Shown one piece after another: positions 16,714-25,528 of a DNA stretch of 64,000 nt. The position numbers and the translations under genes are program-made. A model generated the notes under the pieces. That model was not told where the DNA came from. It saw only the letters and a list, made by a program, of their open reading frames with translations, and searched no databases. Source of the DNA: Chitinophagaceae bacterium (GTDB taxonomy: Bacteria > Bacteroidota > Bacteroidia > Chitinophagales > Chitinophagaceae); the NCBI GenBank assembly GCA_016699815.1, contig CP065012.1, positions 2,046,001 through 2,110,000 of the forward strand. Direction: 5' to 3'. Within the stretch, counting starts at the first letter, position 1. The number at the start of each line of letters is the position of its first letter.

Positions 16714-17961
16714 TTATATATTTTTATATATAATGTGTTTGAATTTAATCATATTCATTAGTGGTATTATTATAAAGGGGAGAAAAATGCTTCTATAACG
16801 TATGATAGCCCCGTATGCAGGTACTATAAAGCCAAAAATTAATAATACACTAACACTAAAAATTATAGTGCAGAGTACAAAAGCATGTATATCTTTAAAT
16901 TTTTTTTGGTGCTTATAAATACAATAAGCAAACAGTGCCAGGTAAATAAATATTTCCAAAGCAAAAATTACAGTATCTAAAGACGCTTTTTCCCATAAAT
17001 ATGGCCTTAAAAAAACATGGTTTACTGCCAAAGGAAATGTACTCAAAAAATCTGCAGCAGAATAATGTAAAGTATCTGTAGTGAGTTGTGTATTTACAAG
17101 GCCAATTTCTAAAAACTCTTTTTGTTTGTTACTGATAATTTTGCCAACATTTAATTCAGGATCAAGAAAAGGTAATACAATTAAAATACCAACTGTTGCA
17201 AGGTAGGTAAATACAAAAGTTTTTACTTTTGATGTACCATAGAATTGATGCAGCCAATAAGCAAACAAAGCCGGAACAAGCGCTGCTGCTACATAATTAC
17301 GAATTACCAAAAGACAAAAAAAGCAAAAGCCCACAAACAGTAACCTACGAGCGCCTAAAAATTTTCTTTTGGAAAAATAAATGCCATAAAAAATACCTGC
17401 AAGCGCCATAAACATTACATTGTCCTTAAGTATAGCAGAAGAAAAAATGAGTAAAGATGGCAAAAGGAAACATCCTGCAACAGCGGCAATTTTATTGCCC
17501 GGGTAAATATGGGCGTAAACCCTGTATAAAGCAATATGGGCAAAAAAACATAGGCTGTTGAAAAATATTGAATTGATATAAATATTGTTAAAGCTGGCCA
17601 GGTTGAAAACGGCGAGTACCTTGATAATGCTATTATTATTGAGAATATAAATTACATCATATATTTTACCCCAAAAACCGCTTTGCCATGGATAATTGCT
17701 GAAAATATTGGTAATAAAATTTGCAGGCGAATGTAGCAATACAGCAGTTTCCAGTTTTGCATCCCTAAAAAGGGAGAGCATATCGTTGTGTGGGTTGTAA
17801 AAATGTATGGAAAGCCAGCAGTACAGGCTGCCCACAAAAATTTTAAGCAGCAGCAACAACCGTATTTCACCGTTTTTTAAACCCGATTTACGGATAAAAG
17901 GGATTTTAGGTAAAAAATAGGTTATTAAACCCAGGTATATAAAAAACAATAAATAGTGCAA
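16714..17961 (-). CDS. Multi-pass membrane protein of unknown function
   Basis: A 415-residue protein with about ten hydrophobic segments. A central LPSLLIFSSAILKDN segment resembles a loop seen in EpsG- or polymerase-like membrane proteins of polysaccharide pathways, which hints at a glycan-related role but is not proof. The start is TTG 17961: the codon two positions upstream is TAA and the first transmembrane helix (LLFFIYLGLITYFL) begins four residues in, so no other start preserves it. No glycosyltransferase genes lie next to it. An AT-rich gap of about 100 bp separates it from glnN. Confidence 0.6.
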   Translation of the reverse strand: MHYLLFFIYLGLITYFLPKIPFIRKSGLKNGEIRLLLLLKIFVGSLYCWLSIHFYNPHNDMLSLFRDAKLETAVLLHSPANFITNIFSNYPWQSGFWGKIYDVIYILNNNSIIKVLAVFNLASFNNIYINSIFFNSLCFFAHIALYRVYAHIYPGNKIAAVAGCFLLPSLLIFSSAILKDNVMFMALAGIFYGIYFSKRKFLGARRLLFVGFCFFCLLVIRNYVAAALVPALFAYWLHQFYGTSKVKTFVFTYLATVGILIVLPFLDPELNVGKIISNKQKEFLEIGLVNTQLTTDTLHYSAADFLSTFPLAVNHVFLRPYLWEKASLDTVIFALEIFIYLALFAYCIYKHQKKFKDIHAFVLCTIIFSVSVLLIFGFIVPAYGAIIRYRSIFLPFIIIPLMNMIKFKHIIYKNI

Positions 17962-18034
17962 GTATTATTTTTTGAATGTGGGAAGTTAGTTAAAATAATT
18001 TGTTGCCGCAGCGGTACATAAAAAACAGAGCATG

Positions 18035-18042
18035 TACTTTTG
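18035..18042 (+). promoter_or_regulatory. -7 promoter element of purL
   Basis: TACTTTTG matches TAnnTTTG and lies 27 bp before the purL ATG at 18070. No TTTG is present 19-21 bp upstream, so the -33 element is weak. Confidence 0.4.
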
Positions 18043-18069
18043 CATATTAAAAGAAACCATTTTCACTTC

Positions 18070-20310
18070 ATGGAAATTAACGCATCTACTGCAGCACAAC
18101 TCAGGATTACCGGGGAAGAATTTGAATTAATAAAGCAAAAACTTGGGCGGGTACCCAACTTTACCGAGTTGTGTGCTTTTAGTGGCATGTGGAGCGAGCA
18201 TTGCAGTTACAAAAACTCTATCAAGTGGCTGAAAAAACTGCCAAGAGATGGTAAAAAAATGCTGGTAAAAGCAGGTGAAGAAAATGCCGGGCTTATGGAT
18301 ATTGGCGATGGATACGGTGTGGTTTTTAAAATTGAATCCCATAACCATCCTTCGGCAATTGAGCCTTTTCAGGGTGCGGCAACAGGAGTGGGCGGTATTA
18401 ACAGGGATATTTTTACTATGGGTGCAAGGCCTATTGCTTCGCTTAATTCCCTTCGTTTTGGTAAATTATCAGAAGCCAAAACACAGCATTTACTTTCTGG
18501 TGTAGTGCATGGCATTGGCCATTATGGCAATTGCTTTGGAGTGCCCACCGTAGGCGGTGAAATTTATTTTGAAGAATGTTATCATACCAATCCATTGGTA
18601 AATGCAATGAGCGTAGGCATTGTTAAAAATGGCGAAACAATTTCGGCTACAGCAAAAGGCACAGGCAACCCTGTATTTTTTGTAGGAAGCGCTACGGGTA
18701 AAGATGGCATTGGCGGTGCAAGTTTTGCCAGCGCAGAAATAACAAAAGACAGTGTGGAAGAATTACCTGCGGTTCAGGTTGGCGACCCTTTCCAGGAAAA
18801 AAAATTGCTGGAAGCCTGCCTTGAAGTAATACAAACAGGAGCCGTGGTAGGTATGCAGGATATGGGAGCCGCAGGCATCATTTGCTCCACATCGGAAATG
18901 AGCGCAAAAAGCGGTGCTGGTATGATTATTCACCTGGATAAAGTACCCACCAGGCAAAAGGGAATGAAGGCCTGGGAACTTTTGCTGAGCGAAAGCCAGG
19001 AAAGAATGTTGATGGTGGTAGAAAAAGGAAAAGAAAACATGGTATTGAAAGTTTTTGAAAAATGGGATTTGCCTTGCAGCCAAATTGGTGAAGTAACCGA
19101 TGACGGCATATTGCAGTTTTTTATGAATGGAACAGTAGAAGCCCTGCTGCCTGCACACGAACTGGTATTGGGTGGTGGTGCGCCGCAATACGACAGGGAT
19201 GTAAAGCAGCCTGCATATTTAAATAAAATTAAAGCATTCGATATAGCTTCTGTTAAGCGAAGAAACGATATTAAAAAAATTGCGGAAGAATTAATTGCAT
19301 TGCCCAATATTGCAAGCAAAAAATGGGTGTATGAACAATACGATAGCATGGTGGGTACAGGCCTGGCAAGCACCAATTCACCCAGCGATGCGGCAGTTGT
19401 AATTGCAAAGCCTACCAATAAAGCTTTGGCATTAACTACAGACTGCAACAGCCGTTATGTATTTGCCGACCCTTACAAAGGCGCCATGATAGCCGTTGCA
19501 GAAGCGGCAAGAAATATTGTATGCAGCGGCGGCGAACCTCTTGGCGTAACCAATTGCCTCAACTTTGGCAACCCTTACGACCCCGAAGTATATTACCAGT
19601 TTACCCAGGCTATTACTGGCATGGGAGATGCCTGCCGCAAATTTGATACGCCGGTAACCGGTGGTAATGTGAGTTTTTACAACCAGTCGCCTCATGGGCC
19701 GGTTTACCCAACGCCTACCATAGGTATGGTTGGGTTACTGGATAATGTAAATGAAAAAATGACCCTGGATTTTAAATCACCGGGTGATAAAATTTATTTG
19801 TTGGGCTTAAGCCGAAATGATATCCACTCCTCCGAATACCTCCATAAATTATTGGGCATTGAGTTTAGCCCTTGCCCTTATTTTAATTTAGAAGAAGAAT
19901 TTGCCTTACAGCATTTGGTAAAACAATTAATACAAAAAAAAATAATTAATGCGGCACACGATGTAAGCGAAGGTGGTTTGGCCATTACCCTTTTGGAAAG
20001 TGCTTTTCCAAAAAATTTGGGTTTTGATGTAAAACAAAACGACGACGCAATTGCAAAAGATGCTTACTGGTTTGGTGAAAGCCAAAGCAGGATTGTGGTA
20101 TCTGTTGCAGCTGGCCAATCTAAAGCGTTTGAAGAAGCCGTAAAATTATCTGGTATCAAATTTTCAAATTTAGGTACTGTTACTTCTGGCGAAATAATTA
20201 CTGATAGTGAAGCCTGGGGAAATATTTTCGCATGGAAAGAGTTATATGATAATGCCCTTTCAGGTTTTTTACAAAACCGTGAAGGCGAAGGGGCATTGAA
20301 TATGATTTAG
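18070..20310 (+). CDS. purL: Phosphoribosylformylglycinamidine synthase subunit PurL
   Basis: PurL converts FGAR to FGAM in purine synthesis using ammonia delivered by PurQ with PurS. The 746-residue length is that of the small-type PurL, which needs those partners; neither is in the window. Marks include FSGMWSEHCSYKNSIKWLK near the N-terminus, IESHNHPSAIEPFQGAATGVGGINRDI, VGDPFQEKKLLEA, MQDMGAAGIICSTSEM and HDVSEGGLAITLLESAF. ATG 18070 is preferred over an upstream TTG because a -7 element lies at 18035-18042. Confidence 0.96.
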   Translation: MEINASTAAQLRITGEEFELIKQKLGRVPNFTELCAFSGMWSEHCSYKNSIKWLKKLPRDGKKMLVKAGEENAGLMDIGDGYGVVFKIESHNHPSAIEPFQGAATGVGGINRDIFTMGARPIASLNSLRFGKLSEAKTQHLLSGVVHGIGHYGNCFGVPTVGGEIYFEECYHTNPLVNAMSVGIVKNGETISATAKGTGNPVFFVGSATGKDGIGGASFASAEITKDSVEELPAVQVGDPFQEKKLLEACLEVIQTGAVVGMQDMGAAGIICSTSEMSAKSGAGMIIHLDKVPTRQKGMKAWELLLSESQERMLMVVEKGKENMVLKVFEKWDLPCSQIGEVTDDGILQFFMNGTVEALLPAHELVLGGGAPQYDRDVKQPAYLNKIKAFDIASVKRRNDIKKIAEELIALPNIASKKWVYEQYDSMVGTGLASTNSPSDAAVVIAKPTNKALALTTDCNSRYVFADPYKGAMIAVAEAARNIVCSGGEPLGVTNCLNFGNPYDPEVYYQFTQAITGMGDACRKFDTPVTGGNVSFYNQSPHGPVYPTPTIGMVGLLDNVNEKMTLDFKSPGDKIYLLGLSRNDIHSSEYLHKLLGIEFSPCPYFNLEEEFALQHLVKQLIQKKIINAAHDVSEGGLAITLLESAFPKNLGFDVKQNDDAIAKDAYWFGESQSRIVVSVAAGQSKAFEEAVKLSGIKFSNLGTVTSGEIITDSEAWGNIFAWKELYDNALSGFLQNREGEGALNMI

Positions 20311-20323
20311 GTTTTGCCTTTGC

Positions 20324-21052
20324 TTAATCTACAACAAAAGCTGTTTGGTAAAAATTATTTACAGCGGCTACAGGTTTAAGGTTGATATAAAAGTTATGGG
20401 TAAACTCATAAAAAGCCTTGAACTCATGCATGGGTACGCTAAACTCATCAAAAGTTATAATATCCCCTTTTTTTAAAAAAGGGTAGAGCATGGATAATAC
20501 AAATGCAGTTGAAGAATACAAATCGGCATCCATGTGTATCACTAATCTCCTTTGTTGATGGAGTAAATCCTGTTGATGGCCGATAAACCCTTTAAGCTTA
20601 TCCTGAAAAAGGCCTTTGATAAATTGTGCCCTGCTGTCGCCTGTTGTTGGTATAGCCGAACTCATATCCCCTTTTTTATAAAAACTTCCCCAGTTTTCCG
20701 GTAAGCCTTCAAAAGTATCAAAGCCGTAAAATTGTGAAGCAGGGTTTTGGTTGTTTTGGAGCCACCAGTTAAAAGAAGCGCCTGAAGCCACGCCATACTC
20801 TAAATATGTTACAGGTTCATTTTTCAATTGAAAATGCTGGAGCAAAAAAGCATATAATTCAAAGCGTTTGTTATAATTGCGTAAGGGAGAGTAAAAGTCG
20901 GAGTAAATGAGTGTTTTTTTATTTTTCCTGATCCAGATAATAAGCTTGTTAAAGTATAAAAGGGTGAGTAATAGTTTTGAAAAAGGATGAAACAGCAGGG
21001 TTACAGGAACGGCAAGTAAGCCGTCTTTAATGAATTTTACCAGTTTAATCAT
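20324..21052 (-). CDS. TylF/MycF-like SAM-dependent O-methyltransferase
   Basis: A 242-residue class I methyltransferase of the macrocin O-methyltransferase type (TylF). The SAM-binding motif is TYLEYGVASGASFNWWL, followed by FYGFDTFEGLPENWG and the metal-binding region VIHMDADLYSSTAFVLSML ... GDIITFDEF, all typical of this family. Start 21052 is chosen; a longer frame would run into proC on the opposite strand. Members methylate sugars or small molecules; the substrate here is unknown. It is divergent from proC. Confidence 0.82.
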   Translation of the reverse strand: MIKLVKFIKDGLLAVPVTLLFHPFSKLLLTLLYFNKLIIWIRKNKKTLIYSDFYSPLRNYNKRFELYAFLLQHFQLKNEPVTYLEYGVASGASFNWWLQNNQNPASQFYGFDTFEGLPENWGSFYKKGDMSSAIPTTGDSRAQFIKGLFQDKLKGFIGHQQDLLHQQRRLVIHMDADLYSSTAFVLSMLYPFLKKGDIITFDEFSVPMHEFKAFYEFTHNFYINLKPVAAVNNFYQTAFVVD

Positions 21053-21131
21053 GCTGCTAAGATAAGTTTTATGCAAAATGATTGCGTCACTTAAAAAAAA
21101 ATATAAGTATTTTGTTGCCCAAATAGAGATC

Positions 21132-21923
21132 ATGAAAATAACCATTATAGGCGGAGGAAACCTGGGCACGGCAATGGCCGAAGGTTTATTGAAAAGTAAA
21201 TTTTGCAGTGCTGCAGAAATTACCATTACAAAAAGAAATACTGCTACCTTAAAAGATATTGCTGCTAAAGGAGTAAAGGTAACTGCTGATAATTTGTCGG
21301 CAGTAAAAAAAGCTGATATTATAATTTTAGCGGTGAAACCCTTTCAGATAGCCGATGTAATTAAAGGGTTTAAAGATGCGCTTACTTCAAAGCAAATTGT
21401 TGTTTCGGTAATAACCGGCGTAAGCATTGATGATTTAAGGGGAATGATAAAAAAACAACTCCCTGTTTTTAGGGCCATGCCCAATACCGCCATTGCCATA
21501 CAGCAAAGTATTACCTGCCTTAGCAACAGCAATGCTTCTGTAAAAGAAATACAATGGATAACGCATATGTTTGAAACCGTAGGCAAGGTTGCCGTAATTG
21601 ATGAGAAGTTGATGGATGCAGCAACAGTACTTGGCGCCTGTGGTACGGCTTATGCCATGCGGTATATTCGTGCCAATATACAGGGCGGTATAGAAATAGG
21701 CTTTGATGCTGCAACAGCCAGCCTTATTGCCGCACAAACGGTAAAAGGCGCTGCCGAATTGTTATTGCAAAAAGGTACGCACCCAGAGCAGGAAATAGAT
21801 AAAGTAACCACGCCAAAAGGCTGTACCATTGCCGGTTTAAACGAAATGGAACACCAGGGTTTCAGCTCATCATTAATTAGGGGAATTACGGTAAGCTTTA
21901 ATAAAATTATAAAAGCAGGTTAA
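21132..21923 (+). CDS. proC: Pyrroline-5-carboxylate reductase
   Basis: ProC reduces pyrroline-5-carboxylate to proline with NAD(P)H. The ATG at 21132 starts MKITIIGGGNLGTAMAEGLL, the Rossmann nucleotide motif at the N-terminus. IILAVKPFQI, FRAMPNTAIAIQQS and the C-terminal DKVTTPKGCTIAGLNEME complete the signature of the family. At 263 residues it is of normal length. It ends 7 bp from the convergent VIT-family gene. Confidence 0.96.
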   Translation: MKITIIGGGNLGTAMAEGLLKSKFCSAAEITITKRNTATLKDIAAKGVKVTADNLSAVKKADIIILAVKPFQIADVIKGFKDALTSKQIVVSVITGVSIDDLRGMIKKQLPVFRAMPNTAIAIQQSITCLSNSNASVKEIQWITHMFETVGKVAVIDEKLMDAATVLGACGTAYAMRYIRANIQGGIEIGFDAATASLIAAQTVKGAAELLLQKGTHPEQEIDKVTTPKGCTIAGLNEMEHQGFSSSLIRGITVSFNKIIKAG

Positions 21924-21929
21924 GAAAAA

Positions 21930-22532
21930 TTATAATGCAGGGTTAAATAAATTTGCTACCAGGTAAGCGGCTGCCCCTGCTAAAATGCCCATTAACAAAT
22001 ACCGTAAAGCACCCCATGCAGTATGTGCGTTATTGTGCCGGTTATAATAATAACCTACTGCATACAATAACAACCCGGTAATAACTGCAGAACCGGTTAA
22101 CGCATATTTTGTATTGTTAAAAATTAAATAGGGAAAGCCAGCTAAAAAACTACCTGTTAAATAGGATATAAATGTAACCCATGCATTCTTTGCCGGGCTA
22201 ATAATGGATTTGCCATTAAATTCAAGTGATGTATATTCCTTACGAACGTCATCTATAGCTTTTTGCTGATAATCTTTATGCAGCCCGATATTATCAAAAA
22301 TGCGTTGTAATTTTTTAATTTCTGCCTCGGGGTTATCTGTTGCTTTAGCCGAAAAATAGCCGGCAATTGCCATAAAAATACTACCGGCTAATCCGGCAAT
22401 AATTGCCCATAGAAATATATTGCAATGTTGAATGCCCGCAGAAGCCATGCCTGTTGCCAATGCAAAAGGCACTATAAGGCCATCACTTAGCCCGGAGTAT
22501 ATAGCATCTTTACCTTTAAAGCTACTGTACAT
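21930..22532 (-). CDS. VIT1/CCC1 family membrane protein (probable iron/manganese transporter)
   Basis: A 200-residue inner-membrane protein of the VIT1/CCC1 family. The first helix region reads YSGLSDGLIVPFALATGMASAG and the second AIIAGLAGSIFMAIAGYFSAKA, both typical. A cytoplasmic charged segment (about 65-115) precedes three more helices. Family members export or sequester ferrous iron or manganese. ATG 22532 is chosen because a promoter (TTTT-N19-TATCTTTG) lies immediately upstream at 22543-22573; the in-frame extension to 22577 would cross it. Confidence 0.85.
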   Translation of the reverse strand: MYSSFKGKDAIYSGLSDGLIVPFALATGMASAGIQHCNIFLWAIIAGLAGSIFMAIAGYFSAKATDNPEAEIKKLQRIFDNIGLHKDYQQKAIDDVRKEYTSLEFNGKSIISPAKNAWVTFISYLTGSFLAGFPYLIFNNTKYALTGSAVITGLLLYAVGYYYNRHNNAHTAWGALRYLLMGILAGAAAYLVANLFNPAL

Positions 22533-22542
22533 AATAGTTTTG

Positions 22543-22573
22543 CAAAGATAGAATTTGTAAACTGCTGTTAAAA
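22543..22573 (-). promoter_or_regulatory. Promoter of the VIT-family gene
   Basis: On the minus strand TTTT (22573-22570) is followed after 19 bp by TATCTTTG (22550-22543). The -7 element is perfect and the -33 element matches three of four. The ATG at 22532 lies 10 bp downstream. Confidence 0.6.
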
Positions 22574-22628
22574 CCATTTCTTACAAAACCCAAAAGCACA
22601 TTTTGCCGTAAATTAGTATAAACTTAAA

Positions 22629-23120
22629 ATGAAAATTAAAACGGTTATATTATTTTGTATGGTTATTTCATTATCGGCATGTGCACAAAATAAACCCGGC
22701 AATTCAAATTCTAAAAAGCAACAAATGGCTACAAATTTTATTAAAAAAGACAGCAGTGAGTGGAACAAGTTAACGGCGCAGGAAACAAATATTATTGTGC
22801 ATAAAGGCACAGAATACCCGGGAACCGGTGAATTATTGCATAACAAACAAAAAGGCACTTATACCTGCCGCAGGTGCGATGCTGCTCTATATAATTCTAA
22901 TAGTAAGTTTGAAAGCCATTGTGGCTGGCCCAGTTTTGACGACGAGATACCGGGAGCTGTAAAACGCATCCCCGACGCCGACGGACAGCGCACAGAAATT
23001 GTATGCTCTAACTGCGGCGCCCATTTGGGCCATGTTTTTTTGGGCGAAGGGTTTACTGCCAAAAATACAAGGCATTGCGTAAATTCTGTTTCTATGAAAT
23101 TTGTGCCGTCAGGAAATTAA
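22629..23120 (+). CDS. msrB: Peptide-methionine (R)-S-oxide reductase MsrB, lipoprotein form
   Basis: MsrB reduces methionine-R-sulfoxide in proteins. The catalytic domain (about residues 40-160) shows GTEYPGTGELLHNK, the zinc pairs CRRC and CSNC, the GWPSFDDEI motif, GHVFLGEGF, and the active-site cysteine in RHCVNSVSM. Unlike cytoplasmic MsrB, this one begins with a signal ending in LSAC, a lipobox, so it should be anchored in the cell envelope and repair periplasmic or outer-membrane proteins. Convergent with the antiporter gene 11 bp away. Confidence 0.94.
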   Translation: MKIKTVILFCMVISLSACAQNKPGNSNSKKQQMATNFIKKDSSEWNKLTAQETNIIVHKGTEYPGTGELLHNKQKGTYTCRRCDAALYNSNSKFESHCGWPSFDDEIPGAVKRIPDADGQRTEIVCSNCGAHLGHVFLGEGFTAKNTRHCVNSVSMKFVPSGN

Positions 23121-23131
23121 TTTTAGAAAAA

Positions 23132-25282
23132 CTATTCTTTTTTCTTTAAAAAAGAGCCTATACCTTTGCTTATCTTTTGAACGGCTTCAATTCCTTTGTT
23201 CAGCGGCTCAGCTGAAAATTCATTATAAGGTTCGGCATTGTAATTGTCTTCAAATTCCTGAGGGTAAATAACAAACCTGCTGTTGCCATTAAAATATTTT
23301 TTGAGTTTTGCGGGTAAATTATCCAATACACTCATATACGAAGTTGCGCCTTTTCTTGCCGATACCAATACAAATAAATCATCATCGTTTATGTAGCGGG
23401 ACAGCATCAGAAAATCTTCCCAATCTGTAAAATGTGTAAAGCTTACAGAAGCGTTGGATTTACTTTTCTTTAACAACTTATCCATTACTTTTTGGGTAGC
23501 CTCGTTGCAATAAATATGCATGGGAATGCTGAGTTCCTGAGCCAGCTTTGTAAATTTGTTGAGCCATAACGAAAACCCGTTTTCATGTTCCGTAAGCGGC
23601 GGTGCGGCAATAATAATGCGTTTGTGCAATACCAATGGTTTTTCCAGTTGACAAATAAAAATTGTTTTATTGGAATTATTTAAAATAGCATCAATTTTTT
23701 CGCCAATTAATTTGTCCAAAAAACCGGTGCGTTGCGGCCACCCCAAAATTAAAATATCGGCCATTATTTCCCGTGAAATACGGGTAATTCCGCTTGCCGC
23801 ATTATGATCGAGTGTGGTAATAATATTTACTTTTGTTTCTGTTGCCGAAGCCTGTTTTACAAATTCTTCCAGCTTGTTTCTTGTTTTTAAAAGGTTTATT
23901 TCCGCTTCTTCATTATTCGAAACAACAGATAAAAGAGAAACTGGGTTTGCAGATTTTTTATCTTTTATTAAAACGGCAAACTCTAATATTTTTTCAATTT
24001 TTTCAATATTGGAAATAGGCAATAAAATATGTTCTGATGCTGCACCATTGGACTTTAACAGGCTTTCCGAGTCGTCTTCGGTTTCAATAATAATTTTTTT
24101 GGCAGCTTTTTCGGTAGCAAATGAAGCCACTATACAAGTGATTAAAATTAAAATAATGGTGCCGTTTAAAATGTTTTCATCCAGTATGCCGGCATTAAAC
24201 CCTACCAAAATTACGGCAAGCGTTGCCGCTGCATGTGCGCCACTAAGCCCAAAAATCAATTGCCGCTGTGCTTTGGAATATTTAAAAACAAGTTGTGTAA
24301 AAAAGGCCGCTACCCATTTTCCAATAATAGCTACCACCGAAAGTGTTGCGGCAATAATTAATGCCATTGGCCCATTTAAAAGCACACTCACATCTACCAG
24401 CATACCTACGCTTATTAAAAAAAATGGGATAAATAAAGAGTTGCCTATAAATTCAATGCGGTTCATTAACGCAGAAGAGTGGGGAATGAGTTTATTTAAT
24501 GCAAGGCCAGCCATAAAAGCGCCGATAATAGGTTCTACACCGGCTACCTCTGCCAAAAATGCTGCAAAAAATACTACGGAAAGTACAAAAATATAATGCG
24601 ATTGTTTTTCACTTTCCAGTTTGCGGAAAAACCATTTGGCTATCCTCGGAATAATTAAAAACATGATTACAGAAAATATAGTTAAGGAAACACCCAGTTT
24701 CAACCAAAACTCATTACTTAAACTCCCCTGGTGGTTGCCCATAATTACGGCAAGTATTATGAGTACGGCAGTATCGGTAAGAATTGTACCACCTACCGTA
24801 ATGGCCACTGCCTGGTTTTTTGAAACGCCAAATTTGCTTACTATAGGATAGGCAACAAGTGTATGCGTTGCAAACATACTTGCTGTAAGAAAACTGGTGT
24901 TAAAATTATATTTGAGTAAATAAAAACATACCGGGAAGCCAATAGCCAAAGGGATGATGAAGGTGAAAAAGCCAAATAAAATACTTTTATTACGGTTGGA
25001 TTTAAATTCGTTTAAATCCAGCTCCAGCCCTGCAATAAACATAATATAAAGCAATCCAATAGTAGAAAAAAGGTCAATGGCAGAATTTTTTGCCAGTATA
25101 TTTAATCCATGCGGGCCAATTACCACGCCGGCAATTATTAAACCAATAATGCCGGGGATATTTATTTTCTTCAATAGTAGCGGCGACAATAATATTATAA
25201 AGAGGATCAATGAAAATATCAACACCGGGTTTTTCAAAGGCAATTCTATCTCCGACATAAAATGTCTAAAAAATTCTATCAT
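23132..25282 (-). CDS. CPA2-type cation:proton antiporter with C-terminal stress-protein-like domains
   Basis: A 716-residue protein. Residues about 15-405 form a monovalent cation:proton antiporter-2 domain with a dozen helices, including PGIIGLIIAGVVIGPHGL, LLYIMFIAGLELDL and VEPIIGAFMAGLALNKLIP. The rest is soluble and cytoplasmic, with segments resembling two universal-stress-protein-like units (ILLPISNIEKIEKILEFA and, later, IIIAAPPLTEHENG), instead of the TrkA-N/RCK domain of KefB. It probably exchanges sodium or potassium for protons. Start 25282 is the first ATG; ATG 25258 is an alternative. Confidence 0.85.
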   Translation of the reverse strand: MIEFFRHFMSEIELPLKNPVLIFSLILFIILLSPLLLKKINIPGIIGLIIAGVVIGPHGLNILAKNSAIDLFSTIGLLYIMFIAGLELDLNEFKSNRNKSILFGFFTFIIPLAIGFPVCFYLLKYNFNTSFLTASMFATHTLVAYPIVSKFGVSKNQAVAITVGGTILTDTAVLIILAVIMGNHQGSLSNEFWLKLGVSLTIFSVIMFLIIPRIAKWFFRKLESEKQSHYIFVLSVVFFAAFLAEVAGVEPIIGAFMAGLALNKLIPHSSALMNRIEFIGNSLFIPFFLISVGMLVDVSVLLNGPMALIIAATLSVVAIIGKWVAAFFTQLVFKYSKAQRQLIFGLSGAHAAATLAVILVGFNAGILDENILNGTIILILITCIVASFATEKAAKKIIIETEDDSESLLKSNGAASEHILLPISNIEKIEKILEFAVLIKDKKSANPVSLLSVVSNNEEAEINLLKTRNKLEEFVKQASATETKVNIITTLDHNAASGITRISREIMADILILGWPQRTGFLDKLIGEKIDAILNNSNKTIFICQLEKPLVLHKRIIIAAPPLTEHENGFSLWLNKFTKLAQELSIPMHIYCNEATQKVMDKLLKKSKSNASVSFTHFTDWEDFLMLSRYINDDDLFVLVSARKGATSYMSVLDNLPAKLKKYFNGNSRFVIYPQEFEDNYNAEPYNEFSAEPLNKGIEAVQKISKGIGSFLKKKE

Positions 25283-25475
25283 AAAAATATATTGGTTATT
25301 GCTGAATTGATTTTCTAAAGTACATATTTAAATCCAGTTTTTTATTCATTAGCTTTAACGCTATTCTAACAATATTTTATTGAATATTCCCTATGCAAAT
25401 AAATTTAACCCTTAATAAATAAGAAATAATTTTCTTGTGTTGTAAAAACACAGGAAACCTTTTTAGATAGGAAAG

Positions 25476-25497
25476 ATGCATAATCTTCATTATGCAT
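25476..25497. repeat. Perfect 9-bp hairpin downstream of the ClC gene
   Basis: ATGCATAAT-CTTC-ATTATGCAT forms a perfect 9-bp stem with a four-base loop. It lies 31 bp after the ClC stop codon and upstream of the antiporter gene. There is no strong T-run, so it may be an mRNA-stabilising 3' hairpin or a weak terminator. A second smaller stem (TGTGTT/AACACA near 25437-25453) lies beside it. The rest of the 246-bp gap shows nothing recognisable. Confidence 0.5.
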
Positions 25498-25528
25498 TTG
25501 CTCCAACTTCGCCAGGAGAATAAATAAT

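Noticed and set aside
21053..21226. N-terminal extension of the TylF-like methyltransferase
   Set aside because: The extra 58 residues overlap the proC start on the other strand and have no family support; ATG 21052 gives the normal length.
23814..24596. 260-codon plus-strand frame inside the antiporter gene
   Set aside because: Antisense shadow of a clear CPA2 antiporter; its residues show no independent domain.
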